Origin: Lachnospiraceae bacterium
GTDB taxonomy: Bacteria; Bacillota_A; Clostridia; Lachnospirales; Lachnospiraceae
Length of the DNA: 31,443 nucleotides
NCBI GenBank assembly: GCA_017561985.1
Contig: JAFZAZ010000037.1
Coordinates: 1-31,443, forward strand
Reading direction: 5' to 3'
Below the pieces are notes generated by a model that searched no databases, was not told where the DNA came from, and saw only the letters and a list, made by a program, of their open reading frames with translations. The translations under genes and the position numbers were made by a program. This document shows, piece by piece, positions 23,051 to 30,026 of this stretch; position 1 is the stretch's first letter, and every line of letters starts with the position of its first letter.

Positions 23051-23317
23051 ATGGGTAGACAATTGGACAATCAGACGGAGGCAACCGTTGTCTCCGTCAA
23101 AAAGCAATGGTGGTTGAAGGTCAACACGAAAGCGCTTCGGTTCGGACCGCTGGACGGTGCAACGTTTCCGCACATTATCAAGGTGAAGTATACCGTCGAC
23201 GGGACCGAATATACCAAGCGGGCGTGGATCGGCGCGGGCAAGCCTGTGCCGGAGGTAGGCAGCACGGTTTCTGTTAAATACTGCTCGGAGAAACCGTCGA
23301 AAGCAAAAGTGATGTGA
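23051..23317 (+). CDS. Small beta-rich protein, DUF3592-like
   Basis: The 88-residue protein starts behind GAGGAGG. It has no membrane segment and consists of strands: TEATVVSVKKQWWLKVNTK, PHIIKVKYTVDGTEYTKRAWIGAGKP, GSTVSVKYCSEKPSKAKVM. The pattern (xGTVVSV...VxYxVDGxxYxxxxxIGxGxPxPxVGxxVxVxYxxxxPxKAKV) is that of DUF3592-like domains. Very similar small proteins are common in Lachnospiraceae, often with the misleading label of sugar transporter permease. It is probably the last gene of the operon at 22504. Function unknown. Confidence 0.82.
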   Translation: MGRQLDNQTEATVVSVKKQWWLKVNTKALRFGPLDGATFPHIIKVKYTVDGTEYTKRAWIGAGKPVPEVGSTVSVKYCSEKPSKAKVM

Positions 23318-23330
23318 GGCATACACAGGG

Positions 23331-23370
23331 CCGGCTCAGGGATTCAAAAACCTGGGCCGGTTGCTCATTT
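23331..23370 (+). terminator. Hairpin, probable weak terminator
   Basis: CCGGCTCAGG (23331-23340) pairs with CCTGGGCCGG (23351-23360) with one G-T pair and a 10-base loop, followed by TTGCTCATTT. Confidence 0.5.
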
Positions 23371-23375
23371 GGCGA

Positions 23376-23404
23376 TGGACGATTGGCCCCGGATATGGTA
23401 AAAT
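23376..23404 (+). promoter_or_regulatory. Candidate promoter of the metalloprotease gene
   Basis: TGGACG (23376-23381), 17 bases, TAAAAT (23399-23404), with extended TG. The same box pair with the same spacing occurs at 31244-31272. Confidence 0.5.
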
Positions 23405-23470
23405 GAATGAAATATCGCTTCGGCTCCGGACGCGGAAAATGAGATTTGTGACAGGGTGAGGAGAAGCGTT

Positions 23471-23488
23471 ATGGCGGGACAGATATGA
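23471..23488 (+). CDS. Five-codon leader ORF coupled to the metalloprotease start
   Basis: The sequence reads ATG-GCG-GGA-CAG-ATA-TGA behind a strong GAGGAG site, and its TGA overlaps the ATG at 23485. Ribosomes initiating at the good site would stop on the start codon of the next gene. It may be real translational coupling, or simply fortuitous. Confidence 0.35.
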   Translation: MAGQI

Positions 23489-24339
23489 ACATAATTGATA
23501 CTTCGGCCGGTATGCTTTCCGCATACGCTGACGGCCGGTTCTCTTTTGAACGATGGGAAGCGTACATGGACACATTTGTCCCGGGCGCAAAGGAGCTTTG
23601 CCTGCAGGACATGAGGGAGTGTCTCGACGCGGGATACACGCTGGACAGGGACTTTCTGCCGGTGCTACAGCTTGTGCCGTCGGAAAATGAAAAGCGTGAG
23701 GAGACGATCCGCCTCTTCGGCGAGATCACAAGACAGCTGGACGAGAAGATCGGGAAGCGCTTTCACAGGACGGTCGACGCCGATATCGTCCTGTATCTCG
23801 GGCTGTGCAACGGTGCCGGCTGGGTCACCCGGATCGGTGACAGAACAACCGTGCTGCTCGGCATCGAGAAGATTATCGAACTTGGCTGGTGCAGCGCGGA
23901 TGACATGAACGGATTGATCGTTCACGAGATCGGGCACGTGTTTCAGTCGCAGTACGGCCTGTTTGATCTTGCGTCCGACAGGACTTCCGACCGTTTTCTG
24001 TGGCAGCTTTTCACCGAGGGAGTAGCGATGGTCTTCGAGCAGGAGATCGTCGGCAATCCGTCGTATTACCACCAGGACCGCGACGGCTGGAGCGAATGGT
24101 GCGGGCAGAATCTGCCGCGGATCGCGAAGGCATTTTCCGAAGAGTATGAAGAAATGACGCAGGAGAACCAGCGGTACTTCGGGGACTGGGTCGATTTCGA
24201 AGGAAGAAGCGACGTCGGGTACTACCTCGGAACGGCGTTCGTCCGGTTTTTGATGCAGACCGACTCCTTTGAGAACGTGATCCGCTATGACGCGGACAGG
24301 GTCAGAGAGGCATTCGGAAGGTTCGTCGCTTCGCTGTGA
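23485..24339 (+). CDS. Zinc metalloprotease-like protein (HEIGH motif)
   Basis: The 284-residue protein carries a gluzincin-like site: H147-E148-I-G-H151 followed by ERG-like TEGVAMVFEQEI with E179 as probable third ligand. No signal peptide or membrane helix was found, so it is cytoplasmic as annotated. The upstream part contains VLYLGLCNGAGWVTRIGDRTTVLLGIEKIIEL, the strand region that precedes the active helix in DUF2268-type putative proteases. The substrate is unknown. The start at 23485 has only a weak own ribosome binding site (GGGAC) but sits at the end of a five-codon leader ORF with a strong one. A flavodoxin-fold gene follows after 74 bases. Confidence 0.8.
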   Translation: MNIIDTSAGMLSAYADGRFSFERWEAYMDTFVPGAKELCLQDMRECLDAGYTLDRDFLPVLQLVPSENEKREETIRLFGEITRQLDEKIGKRFHRTVDADIVLYLGLCNGAGWVTRIGDRTTVLLGIEKIIELGWCSADDMNGLIVHEIGHVFQSQYGLFDLASDRTSDRFLWQLFTEGVAMVFEQEIVGNPSYYHQDRDGWSEWCGQNLPRIAKAFSEEYEEMTQENQRYFGDWVDFEGRSDVGYYLGTAFVRFLMQTDSFENVIRYDADRVREAFGRFVASL

Positions 24340-24413
24340 CCGCGGAGGTGCAGCGTGCTTCGAGGGGGATACAGGAGACGCAGGCAAAGCCTGTCGTACA
24401 GGGAGGAGATCGC

Positions 24414-25010
24414 ATGAAAGCGTTTATCGTATATTGCCATCCGTCGGAGGATTCGTTTACCGGGCACGTCCGCGATTCCTTTATCAAAGGCATCGAGGAC
24501 TCGGGCAACGAGTACATTCTCTCGGACCTTTACAAGATGAATTTCAGGACGGACATGACCGAGGAAGAGTATCTGCGGGACGCGTATTACAGGGACACGC
24601 CGGCGCCGGCGGACGATGTGATCGCGGAGCAGGAGAAGATCAATTCGGCGGACGCGATCGTCTTCATCTACCCTGTGTTCTGGACCGAAGCGCCGGCCAA
24701 GCTTGTCGGGTGGTTCGACCGCGTCTGGACGTACGGCTTCGCATACGGTGAGCGAACCATGAAGACGCTCGAGAAGGGTCTCGTGCTTTGCTCCGCCGGC
24801 AATTCGCTTGAGAGACTCACGCAGTTCGGGCTTCTTGAGAGCATGAAAAAAGTGATGCTCGGCGACCGTCTGTCCGACCGCGTGAAGAGCGCGGAATTTG
24901 TCGTCTTCGACTGTACGTCGCGGGAAAATGAGCTTCGCGAATTGAACTGGGACGCGAACTTAAGCAGGGCGTACGAAAAGGGGAGGACTTTATTTTCCGA
25001 AACGAAATAA
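24414..25010 (+). CDS. NAD(P)H dehydrogenase (quinone)-like flavodoxin-fold protein
   Basis: The start is the ATG at 24414 behind GGGAGGAG. The 198-residue protein matches Flavodoxin_2 proteins (NQO1/MdaB/KefF-like): KAFIVYCHPSEDSFT at the N-terminus for FMN/FAD phosphate binding, ADAIVFIYPVFWTEAPAKLVGWFDRVW typical for the second flavin loop, and CSAGNSLERL for the third. It would transfer two electrons from NAD(P)H to quinones or similar electrophiles in the cytoplasm. Substrate unknown. Confidence 0.88.
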   Translation: MKAFIVYCHPSEDSFTGHVRDSFIKGIEDSGNEYILSDLYKMNFRTDMTEEEYLRDAYYRDTPAPADDVIAEQEKINSADAIVFIYPVFWTEAPAKLVGWFDRVWTYGFAYGERTMKTLEKGLVLCSAGNSLERLTQFGLLESMKKVMLGDRLSDRVKSAEFVVFDCTSRENELRELNWDANLSRAYEKGRTLFSETK

Positions 25011-25224
25011 AGACGAAAAGCCGATTGGCTGAACAACGGGGGTTATAGTGGAAAATGTGATGATTCGAAAGGCCAGGATGCTGCCGATCTCGTTCTGCAT
25101 CAAGGCGAGAAAATTGTAGCAGGCAGCATACGCAGGAGACCGTGTGCGCGGGAGACCGAGGGGTCTGCGAGATTTACGGAAAGAAGTGAGGCGCGAAACG
25201 AAAGTCGCGCCCGGGCAGGATAAA

Positions 25225-25749
25225 ATGAATGAACTTTGCAAGATCATCAAAGAGACGGTAAAACCGAATTTCTTAAACATCCGGACGTCGATCCGGAGCT
25301 ACGACCGGGACGCCGTATTTTACGGGGCCCCGTGCTGGAGATGGGTGTACCATGCGCTGCATTCCGCGGACAAATGGTTCATTAATCCGTTTGACTACGA
25401 GGAGCCGGAATTTCATGAGGAGGGGCTCGATGACCCGGAGAAAGTGTGCTCCGCGGTCCTGACGGACGAAGTGCTTTTGGAGTATCTCGACAGGATCGAG
25501 AAGAAGACGCTTGATTATCTGGACACGCTCACGGACGAGATGCTGTCGGAGAAGCCGGAGGGCTGCAGGTACTCGCGGCTTGAGCTGATCCTTCGTCAGT
25601 TCCGGCACATTTCCTTCCACACCGGCCTTTTGAACGGCCAGACATCGCTCGCCACGGGCGGGTTTCCGATGTGGGTGTCCGAGACAGAGAAATACGTGGA
25701 CGACGGTGTATTTTTCGGAAGATACCGCAAGGGCAAGGTGCAGCTGTAG
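25225..25749 (+). CDS. DinB/YfiT-like putative metal-dependent protein
   Basis: The start is the ATG at 25225 behind CAGGA; the longer frame from 25144 adds Arg-rich non-conserved residues. The 174-residue protein is helical with His residues placed as in the DinB four-helix bundle: H43 in WRWVYHALHSADKWF, and the HISFHTGLLNG pair in the last helix. DinB-like proteins are often metal- and thiol-dependent transferases. Which reaction is catalysed here cannot be told. A small hairpin GCGCGA/TCGCGC (25191-25210) lies just before the ribosome binding site. Confidence 0.83.
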   Translation: MNELCKIIKETVKPNFLNIRTSIRSYDRDAVFYGAPCWRWVYHALHSADKWFINPFDYEEPEFHEEGLDDPEKVCSAVLTDEVLLEYLDRIEKKTLDYLDTLTDEMLSEKPEGCRYSRLELILRQFRHISFHTGLLNGQTSLATGGFPMWVSETEKYVDDGVFFGRYRKGKVQL

Positions 25750-25819
25750 AGCGAACGCTACAATGGAAAACGGGGAGAGACGAAGGCTGAAACGGAGTAC
25801 TTTGGAGGAGGTACCGGCT

Positions 25820-26440
25820 ATGGATCTGTGGACGCAGGTGAAGGCCATGTTTGAGAGATCAGGCAGGCGCGTAAAGATTTACGACGGTTTCCGCGAGCAG
25901 GGCGCGAACGACATCGCAGCGATCAACGCCTCGCCGGAATCCGTGCTGGGAGCGGTCGTGCTGAACTCAAGCGGAATTGTTGTCGACAACTGGATCACCA
26001 TCCTCGGACAGTCCTCGGCGGAGCGCGCCGGCATCGCGGACTTCTGTGAAAGACTTGGCTGTGATTTCGGGAAAATGGCGGTGGTTGCGGTGGACGTGGT
26101 CGGCGGAGTATTCGCGATCAACCTCGGAAGATTCGAGGAAGATTTCGGAATGGTTTGGTATTTTGCGCCGGACACGATAAGCTGGGAGTCGATGGAAGTG
26201 CGGTACTCCGAGTTTCTCGCGTGGGTCGCGCAGGGCGACATTGACGGCTTCTGCAGGACGCTTCGGTGGAGCGGCTGGGAAGCGGACGTCGAGGGCGTTG
26301 ACAGCTTCAACTGCGGCGTGTTATTTTACCCGTATCTGTGGGCAAAGGAGTGCAATATCGAGACCGCCTCGCGGAAAATAGTACCGCTGCGGGAATTGAT
26401 CGGCATCAACCTGGAATTTGAGAAGAAATTCGCAAAATAA
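25820..26440 (+). CDS. DUF2625 family protein
   Basis: The start is the ATG at 25820 behind GGAGGAGG. The 206-residue protein follows the DUF2625 pattern: SVLGAVVLNSSGIVVDNWITILG, then VAVDVVGGVFAINLGRFEEDFGMVWYFAPDTISWESMEVRYSEFL-type sequence, WxxxGDIDGFCRTLRW. These conserved segments (ADDVxGGxFAINGG, YFAPDxLxWES) define the family; function is unknown, although related families include immunity proteins against contact-dependent toxins. No toxin gene is next to it, so it would be an orphan if it is an immunity protein. Confidence 0.85.
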   Translation: MDLWTQVKAMFERSGRRVKIYDGFREQGANDIAAINASPESVLGAVVLNSSGIVVDNWITILGQSSAERAGIADFCERLGCDFGKMAVVAVDVVGGVFAINLGRFEEDFGMVWYFAPDTISWESMEVRYSEFLAWVAQGDIDGFCRTLRWSGWEADVEGVDSFNCGVLFYPYLWAKECNIETASRKIVPLRELIGINLEFEKKFAK

Positions 26441-26474
26441 ATCGTATAGCGACAAGTTAAGAGCGGAGACATTT

Positions 26475-27623
26475 ATGGAAGAGCGTAACAATCGGGACGG
26501 AATCATCATTCGGACCAGTATCATCGGAATCGTTGCAAATGTACTTCTTGCGGCATTCAAGGCGGTTGTCGGCTTCACGGCCAATTCGATCGCGATCGTG
26601 ATGGACGCCGTGAACAACATCTCGGATGCGGCGAGCTCCGTGATCACGATCATCGGCACCAAACTTGCCGGCAGGAAGGCCGACAAAAAGCACCCGTTCG
26701 GATACGGAAGAATTGAGTATCTGAGCGCGATGATCATCTCGGTGATTGTTCTTTATGCGGGTGTGACGGCATTGATCGAATCCGTGAAGAAGATCCTCCA
26801 CCCGGAGCGGCCGGACTACGGTACGGTTTCGCTTGTCATCGTGGCGGTTGCGGTTGTTGTAAAGATCCTCCTCGGCCGGTACGTCAAGAGCGTCGGTCAG
26901 AAGGTCAACTCGGACTCCCTTGTGAACTCCGGTGACGACGCCGTGCTCGACTCGATCATATCCGCATCGACGCTTGCCGCGGCGGCCATTTATCTCATTT
27001 TCCACATTTCGCTCGAGGCATGGCTCGATGCGATCATCGCGCTCGTGATCATCAAAGCCGGCATCGAGATGCTGCGCGAAACGATCTCGAAGATCCTCGG
27101 AGAGAACGTGGATGCGGAGCTTGCTCGGGCGATCAAAGCGACGATCCTTGAATTTGACGAAGTGAGCGGAGCGTACGACCTTGTCATGCACAATTACGGC
27201 CCGGAAGCTTACAATGGCTCGGTGCACATCGAGGTGTCGGACACGCTGTCGGCGGACGATCTGGACAAGTTGCTGCGCAAGATCCAGGTTAAGGTGTACC
27301 AGGACCACGCCGTGATTCTGACGGCCATCGGCGTGTATTCCTACAACACGAAGGATCCCGATGCCGTGGAGGCACGGGAGAAGGTGTCGAAGATTGTCGG
27401 CGGCGTGCAGCATGTGATTCAGATGCACGGTTTTTATCTCGACAAGGCGGAGAAGTCGGTCAGACTGGACGTCGTGGTCAGCTTTGACGCCGAGGACAGA
27501 GGTGTGGTATACCGGGAAGTTTGCGAAAAGGTGCAGAAGGAATTCCCGGGATACACAATGCAGATAACAATGGATACAGATTTCAGTGAGGAGATACAGA
27601 CAAATGACGGACAGACAGAATAA
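26475..27623 (+). CDS. Cation diffusion facilitator (CDF) family transporter
   Basis: The start is the ATG at 26475 behind GGAGA. The 382-residue protein has about six membrane segments and a C-terminal cytoplasmic domain. Metal-site residues are D44 and D51 (MDAVNNISDAASS) in helix 2 and D155 and D159 (SGDDAVLDSIIS) in helix 5, so the second pair has Asp where zinc transporters usually have His. This DxxxD/DxxxD pattern suggests manganese or iron rather than zinc specificity (inference). The HPFGYGRIEYL motif after helix 2 is diagnostic for CDF. The C-terminal domain extends beyond the usual length with a second ferredoxin-like part (VQHVIQMHGFYLD, RLDVVVSFD). The next gene overlaps by 20 bases. 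Confidence 0.93.
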   Translation: MEERNNRDGIIIRTSIIGIVANVLLAAFKAVVGFTANSIAIVMDAVNNISDAASSVITIIGTKLAGRKADKKHPFGYGRIEYLSAMIISVIVLYAGVTALIESVKKILHPERPDYGTVSLVIVAVAVVVKILLGRYVKSVGQKVNSDSLVNSGDDAVLDSIISASTLAAAAIYLIFHISLEAWLDAIIALVIIKAGIEMLRETISKILGENVDAELARAIKATILEFDEVSGAYDLVMHNYGPEAYNGSVHIEVSDTLSADDLDKLLRKIQVKVYQDHAVILTAIGVYSYNTKDPDAVEAREKVSKIVGGVQHVIQMHGFYLDKAEKSVRLDVVVSFDAEDRGVVYREVCEKVQKEFPGYTMQITMDTDFSEEIQTNDGQTE

Positions 27624-28065
27624 AGCCGTCGCGTGCTTCAACAGTGGTATGCACTGCTCCCAGTCCGTTCTCTACGCTTTTGCGGAGGAGTGCGGAATTA
27701 CGGAGGAGACGGCATTCCGGCTGGGTTCATGCTTCGGCAGCGGAATGAGAAAAGGAAATGTATGCGGGGCGTGTTCCGGGGCGCTTATGGTCCTGGGATT
27801 GTTGTACGGCGAAACCCGCATGGGCGACAAGGAGGAGCGTCAGAGATCGAACAGGATCAATGACGAGTTTATGAACCGGTTTGCGCAGGCGAACGGAACG
27901 TGCATCTGCAATGATCTTCTGGGGTGTGATGTCGCGACGCCGGAGGGTGTTCAGTACGCGAGGTCCAGCGGCCTGTTTCGGGAATTCTGCCCCAAGATGG
28001 TTGCGAGCGCGGTTGAGATTCTCGAGGGCATGATCGCCGGGATGGAAGACCTGCCAAGGGAATAA
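27604..28065 (+). CDS. C_GCAxxG_C_C family redox-type protein
   Basis: The start is the ATG at 27604, 20 bases inside the CDF gene, behind GAGG; 153 residues. The Cys pattern is that of the C_GCAxxG_C_C family (PF09719): GMHCSQSVL with C18, VCGACSGALM with C54 and C57, ICNDLLGCD with C102 and C108, and FCPKMV with C129. The family is widespread in anaerobes and probably binds a metal or takes part in redox chemistry, sometimes fused to or beside metal transporters; the linkage to a CDF exporter here fits a metal connection. No catalytic role is established. Confidence 0.9.
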   Translation: MTDRQNKAVACFNSGMHCSQSVLYAFAEECGITEETAFRLGSCFGSGMRKGNVCGACSGALMVLGLLYGETRMGDKEERQRSNRINDEFMNRFAQANGTCICNDLLGCDVATPEGVQYARSSGLFREFCPKMVASAVEILEGMIAGMEDLPRE

Positions 28066-28077
28066 AGGATTGACGAA

Positions 28078-28602
28078 ATGGAAACGATATTTGAGACAGA
28101 GCATTTGCTCGTCAGAAAGTTCCGCACCGATGATGCGGAGAGACTGTATGAGTATCATCTGGATGAAAATGTAAAGAAGTGGATGCCGAACGAGAGCTAC
28201 GAGGACATCGGGGAGGCGGAGGAGACGATCGAATTCTTCTCCGGCTGCGTCGAGAAGGACGGGCTTCCGTACGTGCTGGCGGTCGTGTCGAAGGAGACCG
28301 GCGAGCTGATCGGCGACACAGGCATCAACGAGGTGGAGGGAAAGCCGGATGAGGTCGAGATCGGGTATGTGATCAGCGACCGCTACAGCGGCAGAGGATA
28401 CGCCACGGAGCTCGTGGAAGCGATGACAAAGTACGTCGTCGCCAAATTCGGGATCAAGGGGCTGTACGGCCGCGTGATGCACGGAAATGACGCGTCCGCG
28501 CGCGTTCTGGAGAAGAACGGTTACACGTTCCTTGAGGAGGAATTCGGGGCGGAGGACGACCCTTACGGCGATGGGATGCTTGTGTACGTCCGCAGGGCGT
28601 GA
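28078..28602 (+). CDS. GNAT family N-acetyltransferase, RimJ-like
   Basis: The 174-residue protein has the GNAT fold with acetyl-CoA binding motif A DRYSGRGYATELVEAM (R/Q-x-x-G-x-G/A) and motif B HGNDASARVLEKNGY, plus an N-terminal ETEHLLVRKFRTDDAERLYEY typical for the RimJ/RimL branch. It transfers acetyl groups to a protein N-terminus, small amine or antibiotic; the substrate is unknown. It begins 12 bases after the C_GCAxxG_C_C gene and probably belongs to the CDF operon. Confidence 0.92.
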   Translation: METIFETEHLLVRKFRTDDAERLYEYHLDENVKKWMPNESYEDIGEAEETIEFFSGCVEKDGLPYVLAVVSKETGELIGDTGINEVEGKPDEVEIGYVISDRYSGRGYATELVEAMTKYVVAKFGIKGLYGRVMHGNDASARVLEKNGYTFLEEEFGAEDDPYGDGMLVYVRRA

Positions 28603-28688
28603 CCGACCCGGATTACTGTGAGTTGAAGTATACAGCAACGAAAGGAAAATATTACTGCGACCTGAAGACGAAGAGCTTCGAAGTCTGA
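28599..28688 (+). pseudogene. Possible C-terminal remnant of a pyridoxamine 5'-phosphate oxidase-like protein
   Basis: An open frame of 29 codons after the GNAT stop reads VTDPDYCELKYTATKGKYYC, then DLKTKSFEV, stop. This resembles the C-terminal strand pair of small pyridoxamine 5'-phosphate oxidase-like proteins (YCVLKFxAxxGxYYxxxKSExFEV). No start codon with a ribosome binding site and no upstream part of such a gene exist here, so a deletion remnant is suggested. A small novel ORF is an alternative. Confidence 0.4.
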
Positions 28689-28709
28689 GGGGAGCGAGGG
28701 GCGTGCAGG

Positions 28710-29480
28710 ATGAGTAAAAGAAGGAAAATCAGTGTTGTCAACGCAGTGCATTATGTCCGTCTGGTCTATCGATCGGCGCTGTTTATCCTGCTTTTGATCA
28801 GCTATATCCGCTTTCGCTTCTACAGCGATGCGTCGGTGATCGAAAGCGTGGAGAAGATGCCGACGATTATCTATGTCACGTGGGCAGTGTTTGTCGTCGA
28901 GATGATCATGCGCTTCTTCCCCTCGAAGTACGAGAGCCCGGGATGCCAGAAGCAGTTTGCGCGCAACTATGTCAAATCCGGCCGCACGGAGGTGTCGATC
29001 GCGGACAACAACGCAACTGTGCTGGTGGCGCTTGTCTGGGTCGTCTTCAACGGCCTGTTCGGAGCGCTCCACATGGCGGGGATCCTGGACGACGGGATCA
29101 TGATCCTTCTGTGCAGCGCATATTCCATCTGCGACATCGTGTGCATCCTGTTCTTCTGCCCGTTCCAGACTTGGTTTATGAAAAATAAATGCTGCAGCAC
29201 CTGCAGAATTTACAACTGGGACTACGCGATGATGTTTACGCCGCTGTTCTTCGTGCAGAAGACTTACACGTGGAGCCTTCTGGTTCTGTCCGTTGCGCTG
29301 CTGATCCGCTGGGAAGTGACATTTTACCTTCACCCGGAGCGTTTTTCGGAAAATACGAACGATTATCTGCGGTGCGAAAACTGCACTGAAAAACTGTGCG
29401 CTCACAAGAAGCAGCTGAAGTCTTTGTGGAAGCAGATCGAGGAGTACACGGCGGAGAGGATCCGCCGCCTCAGAAAGTGA
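28710..29480 (+). CDS. Multi-pass membrane protein with two Cys clusters, unknown function
   Basis: The start is the ATG at 28710; upstream GAGGGGAGCGAGG provides a ribosome binding site. The 256-residue protein has about five membrane segments (about 17-37, 50-70, 105-122, 127-150, 170-200) and a basic C-terminal tail. Two cysteine clusters lie on soluble parts: KCCSTCRIYNWD in a loop between helices and RCENCTEKLCAHKK after the last helix. Such CxxC pairs suggest an iron-sulfur or zinc site and a redox membrane role, but no known family was recognised. Confidence 0.75.
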   Translation: MSKRRKISVVNAVHYVRLVYRSALFILLLISYIRFRFYSDASVIESVEKMPTIIYVTWAVFVVEMIMRFFPSKYESPGCQKQFARNYVKSGRTEVSIADNNATVLVALVWVVFNGLFGALHMAGILDDGIMILLCSAYSICDIVCILFFCPFQTWFMKNKCCSTCRIYNWDYAMMFTPLFFVQKTYTWSLLVLSVALLIRWEVTFYLHPERFSENTNDYLRCENCTEKLCAHKKQLKSLWKQIEEYTAERIRRLRK

Positions 29481-29537
29481 GCAGGGAAGCGTCCGGCGTT
29501 ATAGAAAAAGCCGGGATGTGAAGGAGGAGAGAGAATC

Positions 29538-29888
29538 GTGGATGTGAGAGTGTTGATCGTAGGAGGGGTAATTTTACTCGGTGTGATCATTTATTACAGG
29601 CCGTTTGCGAGCATGTGGCTTGTACGGAGAAAATGCACGGAGACCGTGGCCGGAAAGTTTGTTTACGCCGAGTGGTATTGCAAGCCGGACGGGCGCGGCG
29701 GCGGGGAGACGACGAAGGTGCCCGCGTACGAGTACACGGTGGACGACAAGCTTTACATGGTGATCGTCGAGGGCATGGAGCAGGCGTACGACGTGTTTCC
29801 GCTCAATGTCGAGGTGAAGTACAATCCCGCGAATCCGGAAGTGAGCTTCGTCAACGGCAAGCGAGGCAAAATCATCAAGAGAAAATAG
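29538..29888 (+). CDS. Small membrane-anchored DUF3592-like protein
   Basis: The start is the ATG-less GTG at 29538 (GTG-GAT-GTG), behind AAGGAGGAGAG; 116 residues. One N-terminal membrane segment (about 5-24) is followed by a soluble beta-rich domain: KFVYAEWYCKPDGRGG, TTKVPAYEYTVDDKLYMVIVEGME, VEVKYNPANPEVSFVNGKRGK. The YxYxVDGxxY and VxVxYxPxNPxxS motifs are those of DUF3592 domains. Function unknown. The stop is followed by 138 bases without a gene, holding a small hairpin before the GH8 gene. Confidence 0.82.
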   Translation: MDVRVLIVGGVILLGVIIYYRPFASMWLVRRKCTETVAGKFVYAEWYCKPDGRGGGETTKVPAYEYTVDDKLYMVIVEGMEQAYDVFPLNVEVKYNPANPEVSFVNGKRGKIIKRK

Positions 29889-29994
29889 CACGCACGGAAA
29901 CTGCATTGGCTGAACAAGTGGTTGGAAACGGACATTTCGACGTCTTAATCCATTGTTCGGCAACTTTCTTTGTTGTATCGTGGGAATACAAAGG

Positions 29995-30010
29995 CGGCGC
30001 AAAGGCGCCG
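29995..30010 (+). promoter_or_regulatory. Small hairpin before the GH8 ribosome binding site
   Basis: CGGCGC (29995-30000), AAAG loop, GCGCCG (30005-30010). No T-tract follows, so it is not a terminator; the ribosome binding site AAGGAGA starts four bases later. Confidence 0.4.
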
Positions 30011-30026
30011 AAGAAGGAGAAAGCGT

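Noticed and set aside
25048..25119. 23-codon frame with a GTG start before the DinB-like gene, looking like a GNAT N-terminus (MIRKARM)
   Set aside because: Too short to support a family match, and no further piece of such a gene is found downstream.
25024..29917. 13-base repeat ATTGGCTGAACAA after two gene ends (25024-25036 and 29905-29917)
   Set aside because: Only two copies, no flanking similarity, and several exact 13-base matches are expected by chance in a window of this size.
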